Assembly: GCA_045132495.1 (NCBI GenBank)
Contig: JBGUSK010000003.1
Coordinates: 1 to 20,903, forward strand
Direction: 5' to 3'
DNA length: 20,903 nt
DNA from: UBA11524 sp045132495
Lineage (GTDB): Bacteria > Bacillota > Clostridia > Christensenellales > Aristaeellaceae
The position numbers were made by a program, and so were the translations under genes. The notes below the pieces were generated by a model. That model was not told where the DNA came from, did no database searches, and was given only the letters and a program-made list of their open reading frames with translations. Position 1 is the stretch's first letter. Each line of letters opens with the position of its first letter. This document shows, piece by piece, positions 8,326 through 16,422 of this stretch.

Positions 8326-9762
8326 ATGGACATGATGCAATACCTTGATACCATCCAGCCGGAGCTGATGAACATCACCCGGCTTTTCGGCATTTCCGAC
8401 AGCGCGTGGGACGCGCCGGACTACACCTTCACCGCATGGGAAGGGGAGGGCGCGTATCATTGCCGCTTCACGGACGGGGAGCGCGCGGCGGAACGCTCCG
8501 TGCTGATCCCGCCCCATGAGGACGATGAACGTTTGCTCACGCTTCATCGGAAGCGCGCCGCGCGTCGCCTTGTCCGGCAGACGCTCTACGACCTGTGCCG
8601 CGAGGTGACGGGTATCCATCCGCCATGGGGGAGTCTCACCGGCATCCGTCCGACGCACCTGATGTACGAGGCCATCGGCCTTGGCCTCACCGGTGAAGCG
8701 GCGAAGCGGTATGTCATCGATAGCTTCGACGTGCAGCCTGACCGGGCGGATATCCTCTGGGAGATCGCACAGGTGCAGGGACAGCTTCCTCCGCCGGAGG
8801 ACAAGTGGATGGACGTATACATCGGCATTCCCTTCTGCACGACGCGGTGCACCTACTGCTCCTTTTCCTCGGGTGAGCTGGGCAAGGGCAAGATGGTGGA
8901 GCCCTACCTGACCGCGCTGTTCCGGGAAATGGAGGAATGCAGCGGCATGATCGCCGGCACCGGGCGGAAGCTCCGCGCGGTATATGTTGGCGGCGGCACG
9001 CCTACCAGCCTCAACGAGGCGCAGCTGACCCGCCTGCTGGACAAGATGATGCAGTGCTTCCCTGGGGCGATGGAATACACCGTCGAGGCGGGCCGCCCGG
9101 ACACCATCACGCCCGGTAAGCTGGCGGCCATCAAGGCTGCAGGCGTGGGCCGCATCAGCATCAATCCGCAGACCATGAACGACGAGACGCTGCGGATCAT
9201 CGGGCGTGCCCACACGGCCCAGCAGGTCATCGACGCCTACGCCATGGCGCGGGAGGCGGGTATCCACCACATCAACATGGATGTGATCGCGGGTCTTCCC
9301 GGCGAGACGGTGGAGGACTTTGCCCGCACGATGGAATACGCAAAGCGGCTCCGTCCTGAGAGTCTCACCGTGCACACGCTGGCGATCAAGCGCTCCACGC
9401 GGCTGCACTTTGAGAATTACCGTTTCCCCACGGGTGTGGAGGCTGCCCAGATGGTGCAGCTCGGCTTGGAGACGGCCCGCGCGCTGGGCATGCAGCCCTA
9501 TTACCTGTACCGGCAGAAGAACATGGCCGGGAATCAGGAGAATATCGGGTATGCGATCGCGGGGCATGCATGTCAGTACAATGTGGATATCATGGAGGAG
9601 ACGACGCACATCCTGGCGCTGGGTGCAGGCGGCATTTCCAAGCGGGTGTACGAGGATGAGGGCCATATCGGCCGGGCGCCGAATGTGACCAATATCGAGC
9701 ATTACATCAACCGTGTGGATGAGATGATTCAAAGGAAGCGGGAACTGTTTGAGGTCAACTAA
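8326..9762 (+). CDS. hemZ: HemZ-type radical SAM protein (oxygen-independent coproporphyrinogen dehydrogenase family)
   Basis: The 478-residue product belongs to the HemN/HemZ radical SAM family. The 4Fe-4S motif CTTRCTYCSF is at 171-180 (Cys171, 175, 178). It is followed by the SAM-binding VGGGTPTSL (221-229), the EAGRPDT segment (near 254-260) and a typical HemN-like C-terminal half. The N-terminal 160 residues are the HemZ-specific extension, with the PPWGSLTGIRPTHL block at 99-112. HemZ is named for oxidative decarboxylation of coproporphyrinogen III, but many anaerobic Clostridia that carry it lack a haem pathway. Its real substrate here is uncertain, and no other haem gene lies in the window. 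AGGGAGA precedes the ATG. It is the last gene of the first run. Confidence 0.9.
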   Translation: MDMMQYLDTIQPELMNITRLFGISDSAWDAPDYTFTAWEGEGAYHCRFTDGERAAERSVLIPPHEDDERLLTLHRKRAARRLVRQTLYDLCREVTGIHPPWGSLTGIRPTHLMYEAIGLGLTGEAAKRYVIDSFDVQPDRADILWEIAQVQGQLPPPEDKWMDVYIGIPFCTTRCTYCSFSSGELGKGKMVEPYLTALFREMEECSGMIAGTGRKLRAVYVGGGTPTSLNEAQLTRLLDKMMQCFPGAMEYTVEAGRPDTITPGKLAAIKAAGVGRISINPQTMNDETLRIIGRAHTAQQVIDAYAMAREAGIHHINMDVIAGLPGETVEDFARTMEYAKRLRPESLTVHTLAIKRSTRLHFENYRFPTGVEAAQMVQLGLETARALGMQPYYLYRQKNMAGNQENIGYAIAGHACQYNVDIMEETTHILALGAGGISKRVYEDEGHIGRAPNVTNIEHYINRVDEMIQRKRELFEVN

Positions 9763-9803
9763 CACGCGGAACCAACCCCAAAGGTAAAGACGACCGCGGC
9801 GCG

Positions 9804-9943
9804 AAAAGGGTGTCGAGAGGGCCAATGGCCCTTCGCGGGTCCAGGGCAGAGCCCTGGCCGTCGGAGACCTCCACGCCGCAGCGTGAAAATCCCCACGCGC
9901 CTTTCGCGGAGCCGAAGGTTCCGCCGAAACAGCTCACTCAGCC
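9804..9943 (-). repeat. Dispersed multi-hairpin repeat, copy A
   Basis: Read on the minus strand, this stretch closely matches 18738-18877 on the plus strand. Over the best-aligned part, from the GGCTG end through the GACG(G/A)CCAGG segment, I count about nine differences, including one gap, in roughly 85 bases. It contains internal stems: AGGGCC/GGCCCT (9818-9832), CCAGGGC/GCCCTGG (9841-9857), and others matching copy B. It lies just after hemZ, encodes nothing credible, and looks like a non-autonomous intergenic element. Confidence 0.8.
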
Positions 9944-10136
9944 AGAAGAAAGCAGACGTTTGCCCCACCAAATTTGCCAGCTGCGAAAGCTCGATGCGTG
10001 CTGCACGGGCGACCAATGGTCGCCCCTACGGAACGAAACGAAGTGCAAATTTTCCACCCAACAGGCCCTTTCCGGCGAAAAATCAGCCGTTCCACCCACA
10101 AAAAAGGCCGGAAAACCGCGAATTTGCGCGGAAAAC
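9944..10136. other. Intergenic stretch with a palindromic hairpin
   Basis: No gene is visible. A perfect stem GGGCGACC/GGTCGCCC with loop AAT lies at 10007-10025. Sequences of the type GGGGCGACCATTGGTCGCCC are, from memory, common intergenic repeats in gut Clostridia. The remainder (about 10026-10136) is A-rich upstream of the cyclophilin promoter. Confidence 0.55.
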
Positions 10137-10165
10137 TTGCATTTCTGAGCAAATGCTGGTACAAT
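10137..10165 (+). promoter_or_regulatory. Extended -10 promoter for the cyclophilin gene
   Basis: The -35 TTGCAT is at 10137-10142 and the -10 TACAAT at 10160-10165, with a 17-bp spacer. TG at 10157-10158 makes an extended -10 (TGnTACAAT). The leader to the ATG at 10240 is about 68 nt. Confidence 0.7.
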
Positions 10166-10239
10166 AGGCGATAAGTAGAGTCACGACGGAAAGTTCGGCA
10201 TGCAGGAACTCTGCTTTGAAATTGAAAGGAGTGTCATTT

Positions 10240-10758
10240 ATGGCACAGAATCCCACTTTTGTCATTACCATGGAAGATGGCCGCGAGATGAAGGGTGAGC
10301 TGTACCCCGAGATCGCGCCCCAGTCTGTGGGCAACTTCATCGCGCTGGCGAATTCCGGCTTCTACGATGGCCTGATCTTCCACCGCGTCATCCCTGGCTT
10401 CATGATCCAGGGCGGCGACCCCAAGGGCGTGGGCATCGGCGGCCCCGGCTACCACATCAAGGGCGAGTTCGCCATGAACGGCTGGAAGAATGACCTGAAG
10501 CACACCTACGGCGTGCTGAGCATGGCCCGCAGCATGATGCCTGATTCCGCCGGCAGCCAGTTCTTCATCATGACCTCTGACAGCCCCCACCTGGACGGCC
10601 AGTACGCCGCCTTCGGCAAGGTGCTGGAGGGCATGGAGACTGCTGACGCGATCGTTAACACCAAGCGCGACATGCGCGATAAGCCCGTGGTCGATCAGCG
10701 GATGAAGTCCATCCGTGTGGAAACCTTCGGCCAGGTGTACCCCTTCGACCAGATGTAA
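10240..10758 (+). CDS. Peptidyl-prolyl cis-trans isomerase, cyclophilin type
   Basis: This cytoplasmic cyclophilin catalyses cis-trans isomerisation of X-Pro bonds. The 172-residue product contains the core FHRVIPGFMIQGGDP (47-61) with catalytic Arg49, and AGSQFFIMTS (104-113). The substrate-pocket segment LDGQYAAFGKV lies near 118-128. No signal peptide is visible. An in-frame TTG at 10216 would add eight residues. AAAGGAG (10225-10231) stands 8 nt before the ATG at 10240, so that is the start chosen. The gene has its own promoter and is followed by a terminator hairpin, so it is probably largely monocistronic. It resembles the small clostridial PpiB-like group, but I do not assign a symbol. 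Confidence 0.95.
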   Translation: MAQNPTFVITMEDGREMKGELYPEIAPQSVGNFIALANSGFYDGLIFHRVIPGFMIQGGDPKGVGIGGPGYHIKGEFAMNGWKNDLKHTYGVLSMARSMMPDSAGSQFFIMTSDSPHLDGQYAAFGKVLEGMETADAIVNTKRDMRDKPVVDQRMKSIRVETFGQVYPFDQM

Positions 10759-10768
10759 TCATTCATAC

Positions 10769-10825
10769 CGGCGCAGAGCTTGGCGATAAATGGGTCAATG
10801 ACCCCGCCGGTCTGCGCCGATTTTT
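10769..10825 (+). terminator. Terminator after the cyclophilin gene, with a branched loop
   Basis: CGGCGCAGA (10769-10777) pairs perfectly with TCTGCGCCG (10811-10819), followed by A and TTTTT (10821-10825). The 33-nt loop contains its own small hairpin, GGGTCA/TGACCC around 10792-10804. The long branched loop is unusual for an intrinsic terminator. zapA starts only 17 nt later, so readthrough or an undetected promoter must serve it. Confidence 0.7.
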
Positions 10826-10842
10826 ATCTGTGAGGAATAGTT

Positions 10843-11100
10843 ATGGACAAGCAGAAAACCACTGTCCGTGTGGCGGGCAAGGAGTATACCCTCGTGTCCT
10901 CGGACAGCCCGGAGCACCTGGGCCGTGTGGCGGCTTATGTGGATCGCCGCATCACCGAGACGGCCTTCGCCACCCGCATGAACAAGGAAAATGTGGCCGT
11001 GCTGGTATCGCTGAATATGGCGGATGAGCTGATGAAGGCCCATGACGAAAACGCTCGCCTGCGCCGCGAGCTCAACGCGCTGCGCAAAGGCAACAACTGA
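10843..11100 (+). CDS. zapA: Cell division protein ZapA
   Basis: ZapA binds FtsZ filaments and stabilises the Z ring in the cytoplasm. The product is 85 residues, typical for the Firmicutes form. The N-terminal ZapA motif VRVAGKEYTLVSSDSPEHL (7-25) is followed by AAYVDRRI (30-37) and an amphipathic coiled coil (about 45-82) ending in Arg/Lys/Asn-rich residues. TGAGGAA stands just before the ATG. The gene lies ahead of a U32 gene and mutS2. In Bacillus zapA also lies upstream of mutS2, but with cvpA and polX between them. Confidence 0.93.
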   Translation: MDKQKTTVRVAGKEYTLVSSDSPEHLGRVAAYVDRRITETAFATRMNKENVAVLVSLNMADELMKAHDENARLRRELNALRKGNN

Positions 11101-11114
11101 TCCGGAGCATACTT

Positions 11115-13430
11115 ATGAAGTTAGAAAACCTTGCCCCCGCGGGCAATCGCGAAGCCCTTGACCGTGCCGCAGCAGCAGGCGCTGATGCGGTCTATTTGGG
11201 GTACGCTGCATTTTCTGCCAGGGCTGGCGCGGGCAATTTTGACGAGGCGCAGCTGCGTGAGGCGGTGCATTTTGCTCACCTGCATCACATCAAGGTGCAT
11301 GTGACGGTGAATACCCTCATCAAGGACGGCGAGCTTTCCGGCGTGCTGGAAGTGCTGCGGCTGCTGAACGAAGTGCGTGTGGACGCTGTCCTTGTGCAGG
11401 ATCTCGGCGTGATGCACCTCTGCCGCACCTGCTTCCCCGATCTGCCCGTTCATGCGTCCACCCAGATGGCGCTGCACAATGCAGCCGGCGTGGAATTTGT
11501 CAAACGCCACGGCCTGAGCCGTGCGGTGCTGGCCCGGGAGTGCTCGCTGGCGGAGATCCGCAAGGCGGCGGACGTGGGCATTGAAATCGAAGTCTTCGGC
11601 CATGGCGCACAGTGCGTGGCGGTCAGCGGTCAGTGTCTGTTTTCGTCCATGATCGGCGGCAGAAGCGGCAATCGCGGCCGCTGTGCGCAGCCCTGTCGCT
11701 TGCCCTATACCTATCGGGACAAGACGGCTGCGTGGCTCAGTCCCCGCGACGTGTGCATGCGCGATTACCTGCCCGATCTGGTGAAGGCCGGCGCGTGCTC
11801 CGTCAAGCTGGAGGGCCGCCTCAAGCGTCCCGAATACGTAGCGACCATTGCTGCCAGCTACCGCAAGGGCATTGACCTGCTGGAAAACGACGCCTTCCGC
11901 CCGGCGGACGAAGCCGAGCAAGAGGGCTTGACGCAGATTTTCTCCCGCGGCGGCTTCATGAACGGCTATGCCATGGGCGCGCAGGACGCAGGGGTGATCT
12001 ACCCTGACCGCGTGAACCACGGCGGCATGCCGATCGGCATGATCGAAGCCATCGCGGGTGGCATGGCACGGGTGAGGCTGGATCGCGACCTGCATGACGG
12101 CGACGGCCTGCAAATCCGCAATGAACGCGGCGACCATGAGATGATCTATTCTGGGCATGACACGCCCACCGGCGGCATTGCCGTGCTGCGTCTGCGCCCG
12201 GATATGAAGGTGCGCGCGGGGGATAACGTCCACCGCCTGACCAGCAGCGCCCAACTCGAGGCGGCCCGGGCGATGACCATCCCGGCCATCCCATGCGATC
12301 TGACGCTGGTGGCGCTGCCCGGCGAGCCGCTGACGCTCACTGCGACGGACGGCACGTCCACGGTGACGGTGACGGGCGATGTGGTCTCCGCTGCCCAGAA
12401 GCGCGCCATGACAGACGACGACGCCCGCAAGTCCCTTGCCAAAATGGGCGACACTCCCTTTGAATTGCGGGACTGCACCGTCTTCACCGACAACGCTTTT
12501 GTGCCGGTGTCGGCGCTCAATGCCATCCGCAGGGATGCGCTGCTCGCTTTAGAAAATCAGCGTGCTGATGATTTCGCTCGTGAGGCAGCCCGTGAATGCC
12601 CTCCCGATGAGCTGCGTCTGCTCACAGGCAGCGTGCTTGAAACCATTATCTTCCGTGATGTGGCCCAATACGAGGCTGTAAAGGGCCTTCCTGGCCGTTT
12701 GGTGTGGTACCCGGAGGATTTCCGCGAGGAGGCGCTGGAACGCCTCCTGGAGGCCCTGGAGGCCGGAATCTGGCTGCATCTGCCCATGAAGTGCGAGCAA
12801 TCTGCCCTGGAGATGCTGCATCGCTTCGTTACCGCCCATGCAGAGAAGCTCGGCGGCGTGGTGCTGGGCAGCGTTGGCCAACTGGGCATGGATTGGCCTG
12901 TCCCTGTGGGTGCAGGCGAGGGCATTCCCGTCACCAACCGTCGTGCGGCGCAGGTGCTGTACGATGAGGGCTGCGAATTTGTGACGGCCTCTGGCGAGCT
13001 TTCAGCGGCGGAACTGACTACGCTCATGGCAGGGCATCCGCCAATGCTGGTGCCGGCATACGGCCGTGCTCAGCTGATGCTGCTGCATCACTGCCCGGCC
13101 CGCACGTATCTGGGCCTGTCGAAGGGGCACGCATCCTGCCGCCTGTGCGACGACGGCAAGGACGATGCGCTGGCTGGCACAGCCCTCATTGACCGGCGGA
13201 ATACCGCCTTCCCCCTGCTGCGGCAGCGGCTCCCGGAGGGCTGCCTGGTGCGGCTGATGAACAGCGTTCCGACGGACATCGTGGCCCGCGTCCGCAGCGC
13301 AGGCTGGCCCGCCATGATGACCCTGAACGGCGAATCCGGCGCGGAGATCGCGAATGCCGTCGCCGTCTGGAACGGCGAAAAGGGCCGGGGAGAATCCACC
13401 TCCGCCCACTGGAATCGTCCGGTAGAGTAA
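11115..13430 (+). CDS. U32 family protein with DUF3656-like C-terminal region (RlhA-like)
   Basis: U32 proteins were first called collagenase-like peptidases. The best-studied bacterial members instead install hydroxyl groups on RNA using prephenate (TrhP on tRNA, RlhA on 23S rRNA). At 771 residues this resembles the long RlhA/DUF3656 branch. The N-terminal barrel starts LENLAPAG (3-10). The U32 signature runs from EIEVFGHGAQC (157-167) to GRCAQPCR (188-195). The four Cys (167, 174, 190, 194; spacing 6, 15, 3) are likely ligands of an Fe-S cluster. A second Cys-rich block near the C-terminus (HHCPARTYLG, then SCRLCDD) is also typical. The ribosome site CCGGAG is short. It starts 14 nt after zapA, so the two are co-transcribed. 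The RNA substrate is not predictable from sequence; peptidase activity is unlikely. Confidence 0.9.
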   Translation: MKLENLAPAGNREALDRAAAAGADAVYLGYAAFSARAGAGNFDEAQLREAVHFAHLHHIKVHVTVNTLIKDGELSGVLEVLRLLNEVRVDAVLVQDLGVMHLCRTCFPDLPVHASTQMALHNAAGVEFVKRHGLSRAVLARECSLAEIRKAADVGIEIEVFGHGAQCVAVSGQCLFSSMIGGRSGNRGRCAQPCRLPYTYRDKTAAWLSPRDVCMRDYLPDLVKAGACSVKLEGRLKRPEYVATIAASYRKGIDLLENDAFRPADEAEQEGLTQIFSRGGFMNGYAMGAQDAGVIYPDRVNHGGMPIGMIEAIAGGMARVRLDRDLHDGDGLQIRNERGDHEMIYSGHDTPTGGIAVLRLRPDMKVRAGDNVHRLTSSAQLEAARAMTIPAIPCDLTLVALPGEPLTLTATDGTSTVTVTGDVVSAAQKRAMTDDDARKSLAKMGDTPFELRDCTVFTDNAFVPVSALNAIRRDALLALENQRADDFAREAARECPPDELRLLTGSVLETIIFRDVAQYEAVKGLPGRLVWYPEDFREEALERLLEALEAGIWLHLPMKCEQSALEMLHRFVTAHAEKLGGVVLGSVGQLGMDWPVPVGAGEGIPVTNRRAAQVLYDEGCEFVTASGELSAAELTTLMAGHPPMLVPAYGRAQLMLLHHCPARTYLGLSKGHASCRLCDDGKDDALAGTALIDRRNTAFPLLRQRLPEGCLVRLMNSVPTDIVARVRSAGWPAMMTLNGESGAEIANAVAVWNGEKGRGESTSAHWNRPVE

Positions 13431-13437
13431 CCACCCC

Positions 13438-13492
13438 AAAGGCTCTCCCTTGGGGAGAGCTGTCGCCGAAAGGCGACTGAGAGGGTCTCTCC
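13438..13492 (+). repeat. Short intergenic hairpin repeat (Clostridia type)
   Basis: Three adjacent perfect stems are packed in about 50 nt: GCTCTCCC/GGGAGAGC with loop TTG (13442-13460), GTCGCC/GGCGAC with a GAAA tetraloop (13462-13477), and GAGAG/CTCTC with loop GGT (13479-13491). I recognise this arrangement from memory as a repeat family common in gut Clostridia genomes, not verified here. It lies between the U32 gene and mutS2. With no T run it is not a standard terminator. Confidence 0.75.
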
Positions 13493-13521
13493 GGCAACCG
13501 ACCTTTACCGAGGAATTATTT

Positions 13522-15888
13522 ATGATGAAAGAAAGAACCCTGCGTGTCCTGGAGTTTACCAAAATCCGGGAACGCCTGGCCAGTAAGGCCCTGACCCCCA
13601 TGGGCGCGGAGCTTTGCTTGGCCCTCGTGCCCTCCTGCAACCTGCCGGAGATTGAGCTGCGGCAGGCCGAAACCGAGGAGGCAACAGTCATTTTGCAGTA
13701 CCTGGGCGGCTCGCCGCTGGTGGCCTTCGAGGACGTGCGCACCTCCATTTCCCTGGCGGAAAAGGGCGCGACACTGTCTCCCAAGGCGCTGCTGACCATC
13801 GCAAGCCTGCTGGCTTCCGCCCGGGCGGCACGCTCCGCCCTGGATACCGAGCGCGAGAATACGCCCCTGCTGAAAAGCAAGGCTCAGCGCATCGTGTCTC
13901 TGCGCCATATTGAGCAGGACATCACCAATGCCATCATTTCCGAGGAGGAGATTGCTGACCGTGCGTCCTCCGAGTTGATGAACATCCGCCGCCACCTGCG
14001 CGGCGCGACGGAGCGCATCAAGGAAAAGCTCAACCAGATGGTGCACAACCCCAATTTTCAGAAGTACCTGTCAGATGCTATCATCACCGTGCGCAATGAT
14101 CGCTACGTCATTCCTGTGCGTGCTGACTGCCGCAGCATGGTGCCTGGTCTGGTGCACGATCAGTCTGCCACCGGCGCGACGCTCTTCATCGAGCCCATGG
14201 CGGCGGTGGAGATGGGCAATGAGCTGCGCCAGTGGGAGGCCAAAGAAAAGCAGGAGATCGAGCGCATCCTGGCTGCTCTGTCGGCGGAAGTAGCGCCGCA
14301 TGCGGATGAAATGCGTGCGACGGTGGAGATCCTCGCGGAGCTGGACTTCATCTTCGCCAAGGGCCTTTTGAGCCGGGAAATGTACGCCGTCACGCCCAAG
14401 CTGAACCAGAATGGATACCTGAACATCATCCGGGGCCGCCATCCGCTGATCGATCCGGAGAAGGTCGTGCCCTCCAATCTCTGGCTGGGCAAGGATTTCA
14501 CCAGCCTGATCATCACAGGCCCCAACACCGGCGGCAAGACGGTGACGCTGAAGACTGTCGGCCTCTTTACCCTGATGGCTCAGGCGGGCCTCCAGGTGCC
14601 GGCTGATCTTGGCACAGAGCTGGCGGTGTTCGAGCAGGTCTTTGCCGACATTGGAGACGAACAGTCCATCGAGCAGAGCCTGTCCACCTTCTCCAGCCAC
14701 ATGACCAACATCGTCAGCATCATGCAGGAGGTCACGCCCCGCGATCTCGTGCTCTTTGACGAGCTGGGCGCGGGTACTGATCCCACTGAGGGCGCGGCTC
14801 TGGCCCAGGCCATCCTGACCCGCCTGCGCAACATCCGCGTGCGGACGATGGCGACTACGCATTACAGCGAGCTGAAAGCCTTTGCGCTGTCCACCCCCGG
14901 CGTGGAGAATGCCTCGGTGGAGTTCAGCGTGGAGACCCTGCGTCCCACCTACCGTCTGTCCATCGGCGTGCCGGGCAAGTCCAACGCCTTTGAGATCAGC
15001 CGCAAGCTGGGCCTGATGGAGAACCTCATTGAGGACGCCAAGAAGCTGCTTTCCGGCGATTCCATCCGCTTTGAGGACGTGATTGCCAACGCTGAGTATC
15101 ACCGTCAGGTGGCGGAGCGCGAGCGGGAGATCGCCCGTCAGGCCAGCGAGGAGACCATCAAGCTGCGCGACGAGGCCGAGCGCCTCCGCAAGGAAATCGA
15201 GGAAAAGCGCGAGTCCGCCCTGCGCAAGGCCAAGGAGGACGCCCGCCGCATCATGGAGCAGACCCGCCGCGAGGCCGAGGGCATCATCTCCGACCTCAAG
15301 CGCATGAAGAAGGAATCACTGAGCCCCGACGCAGGCATCAACGCCGTGCGCAAGCAGATCGAGAAGAGCGTCGACAACCTCTCCGAGGGCCTCACGCAGA
15401 AGGTCGATAACGGCCTTGCGCCCAAGACCGTCAAGCCCGGCGACAAGGTCGATATTCTGACCATCGGCAGCCAGGGTACCGTGCTCGGCACGCCCAACGC
15501 GAAGGGCGAGGTCGAGGTGCAGGCGGGCATCATGAAGCTCAAGGTGAACATCACCCAGCTGCGGCTGATCAAGGAAAAGCCTGCCGCGAATCAGAAGCCC
15601 AGGCAGACCAGCGTCCGCATGCATACCGGCGCGATGGAGCGCACCGTCCGCATGGAGTGCGATGTGCGCGGCATGACCCTGGACGAAGCCCTGGCTCAGG
15701 TGGATATTTACCTGGACAACGCGATCCTGGCGGGCATGGGTGAGGTGAGCATCATCCACGGCAAGGGTACGGGCGTACTGCGCAGCGGCATTCAGCAGCA
15801 TCTGCGCCGCCACATGCACGTGGCCAGCAGCCGCCTGGGCGTGTACGGCGAGGGCGAGAGTGGCGTGACCATCGTGACGCTGAAGTAA
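13522..15888 (+). CDS. mutS2: Endonuclease MutS2 (MutS-like ATPase with Smr domain)
   Basis: MutS2 is a dimeric ABC-type ATPase. In different bacteria it restrains recombination and, in Bacillus, acts on collided ribosomes through its Smr domain. The 788-residue product starts MMKERTLRVLEFTKIRERL, typical of the family. The core/lever region has YVIPVRADCRSMVPGLVHD (195-213). The Walker A GPNTGGKT is at 333-340, Walker B LVLFDELGAGTDPTEG at 409-424, and TTHYSELKAF at 445-454. A long charged coiled coil spans about 525-600, followed by a KOW-like segment (about 637-685). The C-terminal Smr domain (about 712-788) has DVRGMTLDEAL and IHGKGTG (745-751). AGGA stands 7 nt before the first ATG. The reading frame is open back to a TTG in the hairpin repeat, but that start has no ribosome site. 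The second ATG (13525) is possible. Confidence 0.96.
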   Translation: MMKERTLRVLEFTKIRERLASKALTPMGAELCLALVPSCNLPEIELRQAETEEATVILQYLGGSPLVAFEDVRTSISLAEKGATLSPKALLTIASLLASARAARSALDTERENTPLLKSKAQRIVSLRHIEQDITNAIISEEEIADRASSELMNIRRHLRGATERIKEKLNQMVHNPNFQKYLSDAIITVRNDRYVIPVRADCRSMVPGLVHDQSATGATLFIEPMAAVEMGNELRQWEAKEKQEIERILAALSAEVAPHADEMRATVEILAELDFIFAKGLLSREMYAVTPKLNQNGYLNIIRGRHPLIDPEKVVPSNLWLGKDFTSLIITGPNTGGKTVTLKTVGLFTLMAQAGLQVPADLGTELAVFEQVFADIGDEQSIEQSLSTFSSHMTNIVSIMQEVTPRDLVLFDELGAGTDPTEGAALAQAILTRLRNIRVRTMATTHYSELKAFALSTPGVENASVEFSVETLRPTYRLSIGVPGKSNAFEISRKLGLMENLIEDAKKLLSGDSIRFEDVIANAEYHRQVAEREREIARQASEETIKLRDEAERLRKEIEEKRESALRKAKEDARRIMEQTRREAEGIISDLKRMKKESLSPDAGINAVRKQIEKSVDNLSEGLTQKVDNGLAPKTVKPGDKVDILTIGSQGTVLGTPNAKGEVEVQAGIMKLKVNITQLRLIKEKPAANQKPRQTSVRMHTGAMERTVRMECDVRGMTLDEALAQVDIYLDNAILAGMGEVSIIHGKGTGVLRSGIQQHLRRHMHVASSRLGVYGEGESGVTIVTLK

Positions 15889-15897
15889 GGGAGGGGA
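15889..15897 (+). promoter_or_regulatory. Ribosome binding site pointing to a non-ATG start
   Basis: GGGAGGGGA at 15889-15897 directly follows the mutS2 stop. Normal spacing leads to ATC codons at 15903 or 15906. The nearest usual start in this frame, TTG at 15912, is 14 nt away. No ATG or GTG in this frame lies between the ribosome site and the conserved region. Confidence 0.6.
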
Positions 15898-15902
15898 TCC
15901 CC

Positions 15903-16415
15903 ATCATCACCTTGATCGCAGGCACGAGCCACACAGGCAAGACCAACCTTGCCCAGCGTCTGCTGGAAAAGCATGGCTGGCCATATCTGTCCCTTGACCA
16001 CCTGAAGATGGGGCTGATCCGCTCCGGCTACACCAATTTGACGGTGGAAGATGATGATGAGCTGACTGTCCTCATGTGGCCCATCGTGCGGGAAATGATC
16101 AAGACTGCCATCGAGAATGAGCAGCACATGGTCATCGAGGGCTGCTATCTGCCCTTTGACTGGCGCAAGGACTTCGGCGAGGAATACCTGCCCCATATCC
16201 GTTTTGTTTGTCTGGTCATGACCGAGGAATATCTGCGGAACCATTTTTCTGACGTGCGTCGTTATGCCAGCGTGGTGGAAAACCGCGAAGAGGAGCCGGA
16301 GCTTGATCTGGCAGAACTCATCCGGGATAATGCGGCCAATCTGGCGAAATGCCGCGAGCATGGCTGCGAGGTCATCCTCATTGATGATGAATATCGGGTC
16401 GAGCTGCCGAATTAA
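15903..16415 (+). CDS. Small P-loop kinase-like protein, probable ATC start
   Basis: The product is a 170-residue P-loop NTPase of the adenylate kinase/zeta-toxin-like AAA_33 type. It has Walker A GTSHTGKT (7-14), an acceptor-type motif LDHLKMGLI (31-39), VIEGCYLPFDW (77-87) after an alpha-helical segment, and an Arg-rich lid-like helix near 108-121. Its substrate is unknown; small-molecule phosphorylation is possible. It is not obviously a toxin and has no antitoxin partner. Starting at ATC 15903 restores the first beta strand (MITLIAG) ahead of the P-loop and fits the ribosome site. TTG 15912 would cut that strand short. The start lies 14 nt after mutS2, so coupling to mutS2 translation is plausible. 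The two-component genes follow after their own promoter-like region. Confidence 0.75.
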   Translation: MITLIAGTSHTGKTNLAQRLLEKHGWPYLSLDHLKMGLIRSGYTNLTVEDDDELTVLMWPIVREMIKTAIENEQHMVIEGCYLPFDWRKDFGEEYLPHIRFVCLVMTEEYLRNHFSDVRRYASVVENREEEPELDLAELIRDNAANLAKCREHGCEVILIDDEYRVELPN

Positions 16416-16422
16416 CAGTCCC

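Noticed and set aside
9810..10148. Plus-strand open frames in the hemZ to cyclophilin gap
   Set aside because: They cross the hairpin repeat and palindrome, have no ribosome site, and have no family resemblance.
10216..10239. Upstream TTG start for the cyclophilin
   Set aside because: The ribosome site AAAGGAG lies downstream of that TTG and 8 nt before the ATG at 10240.
15912..16415. P-loop kinase as a zeta-type toxin of a toxin-antitoxin pair
   Set aside because: There is no antitoxin-like small gene on either side and the P-loop alone does not separate toxins from metabolic kinases.
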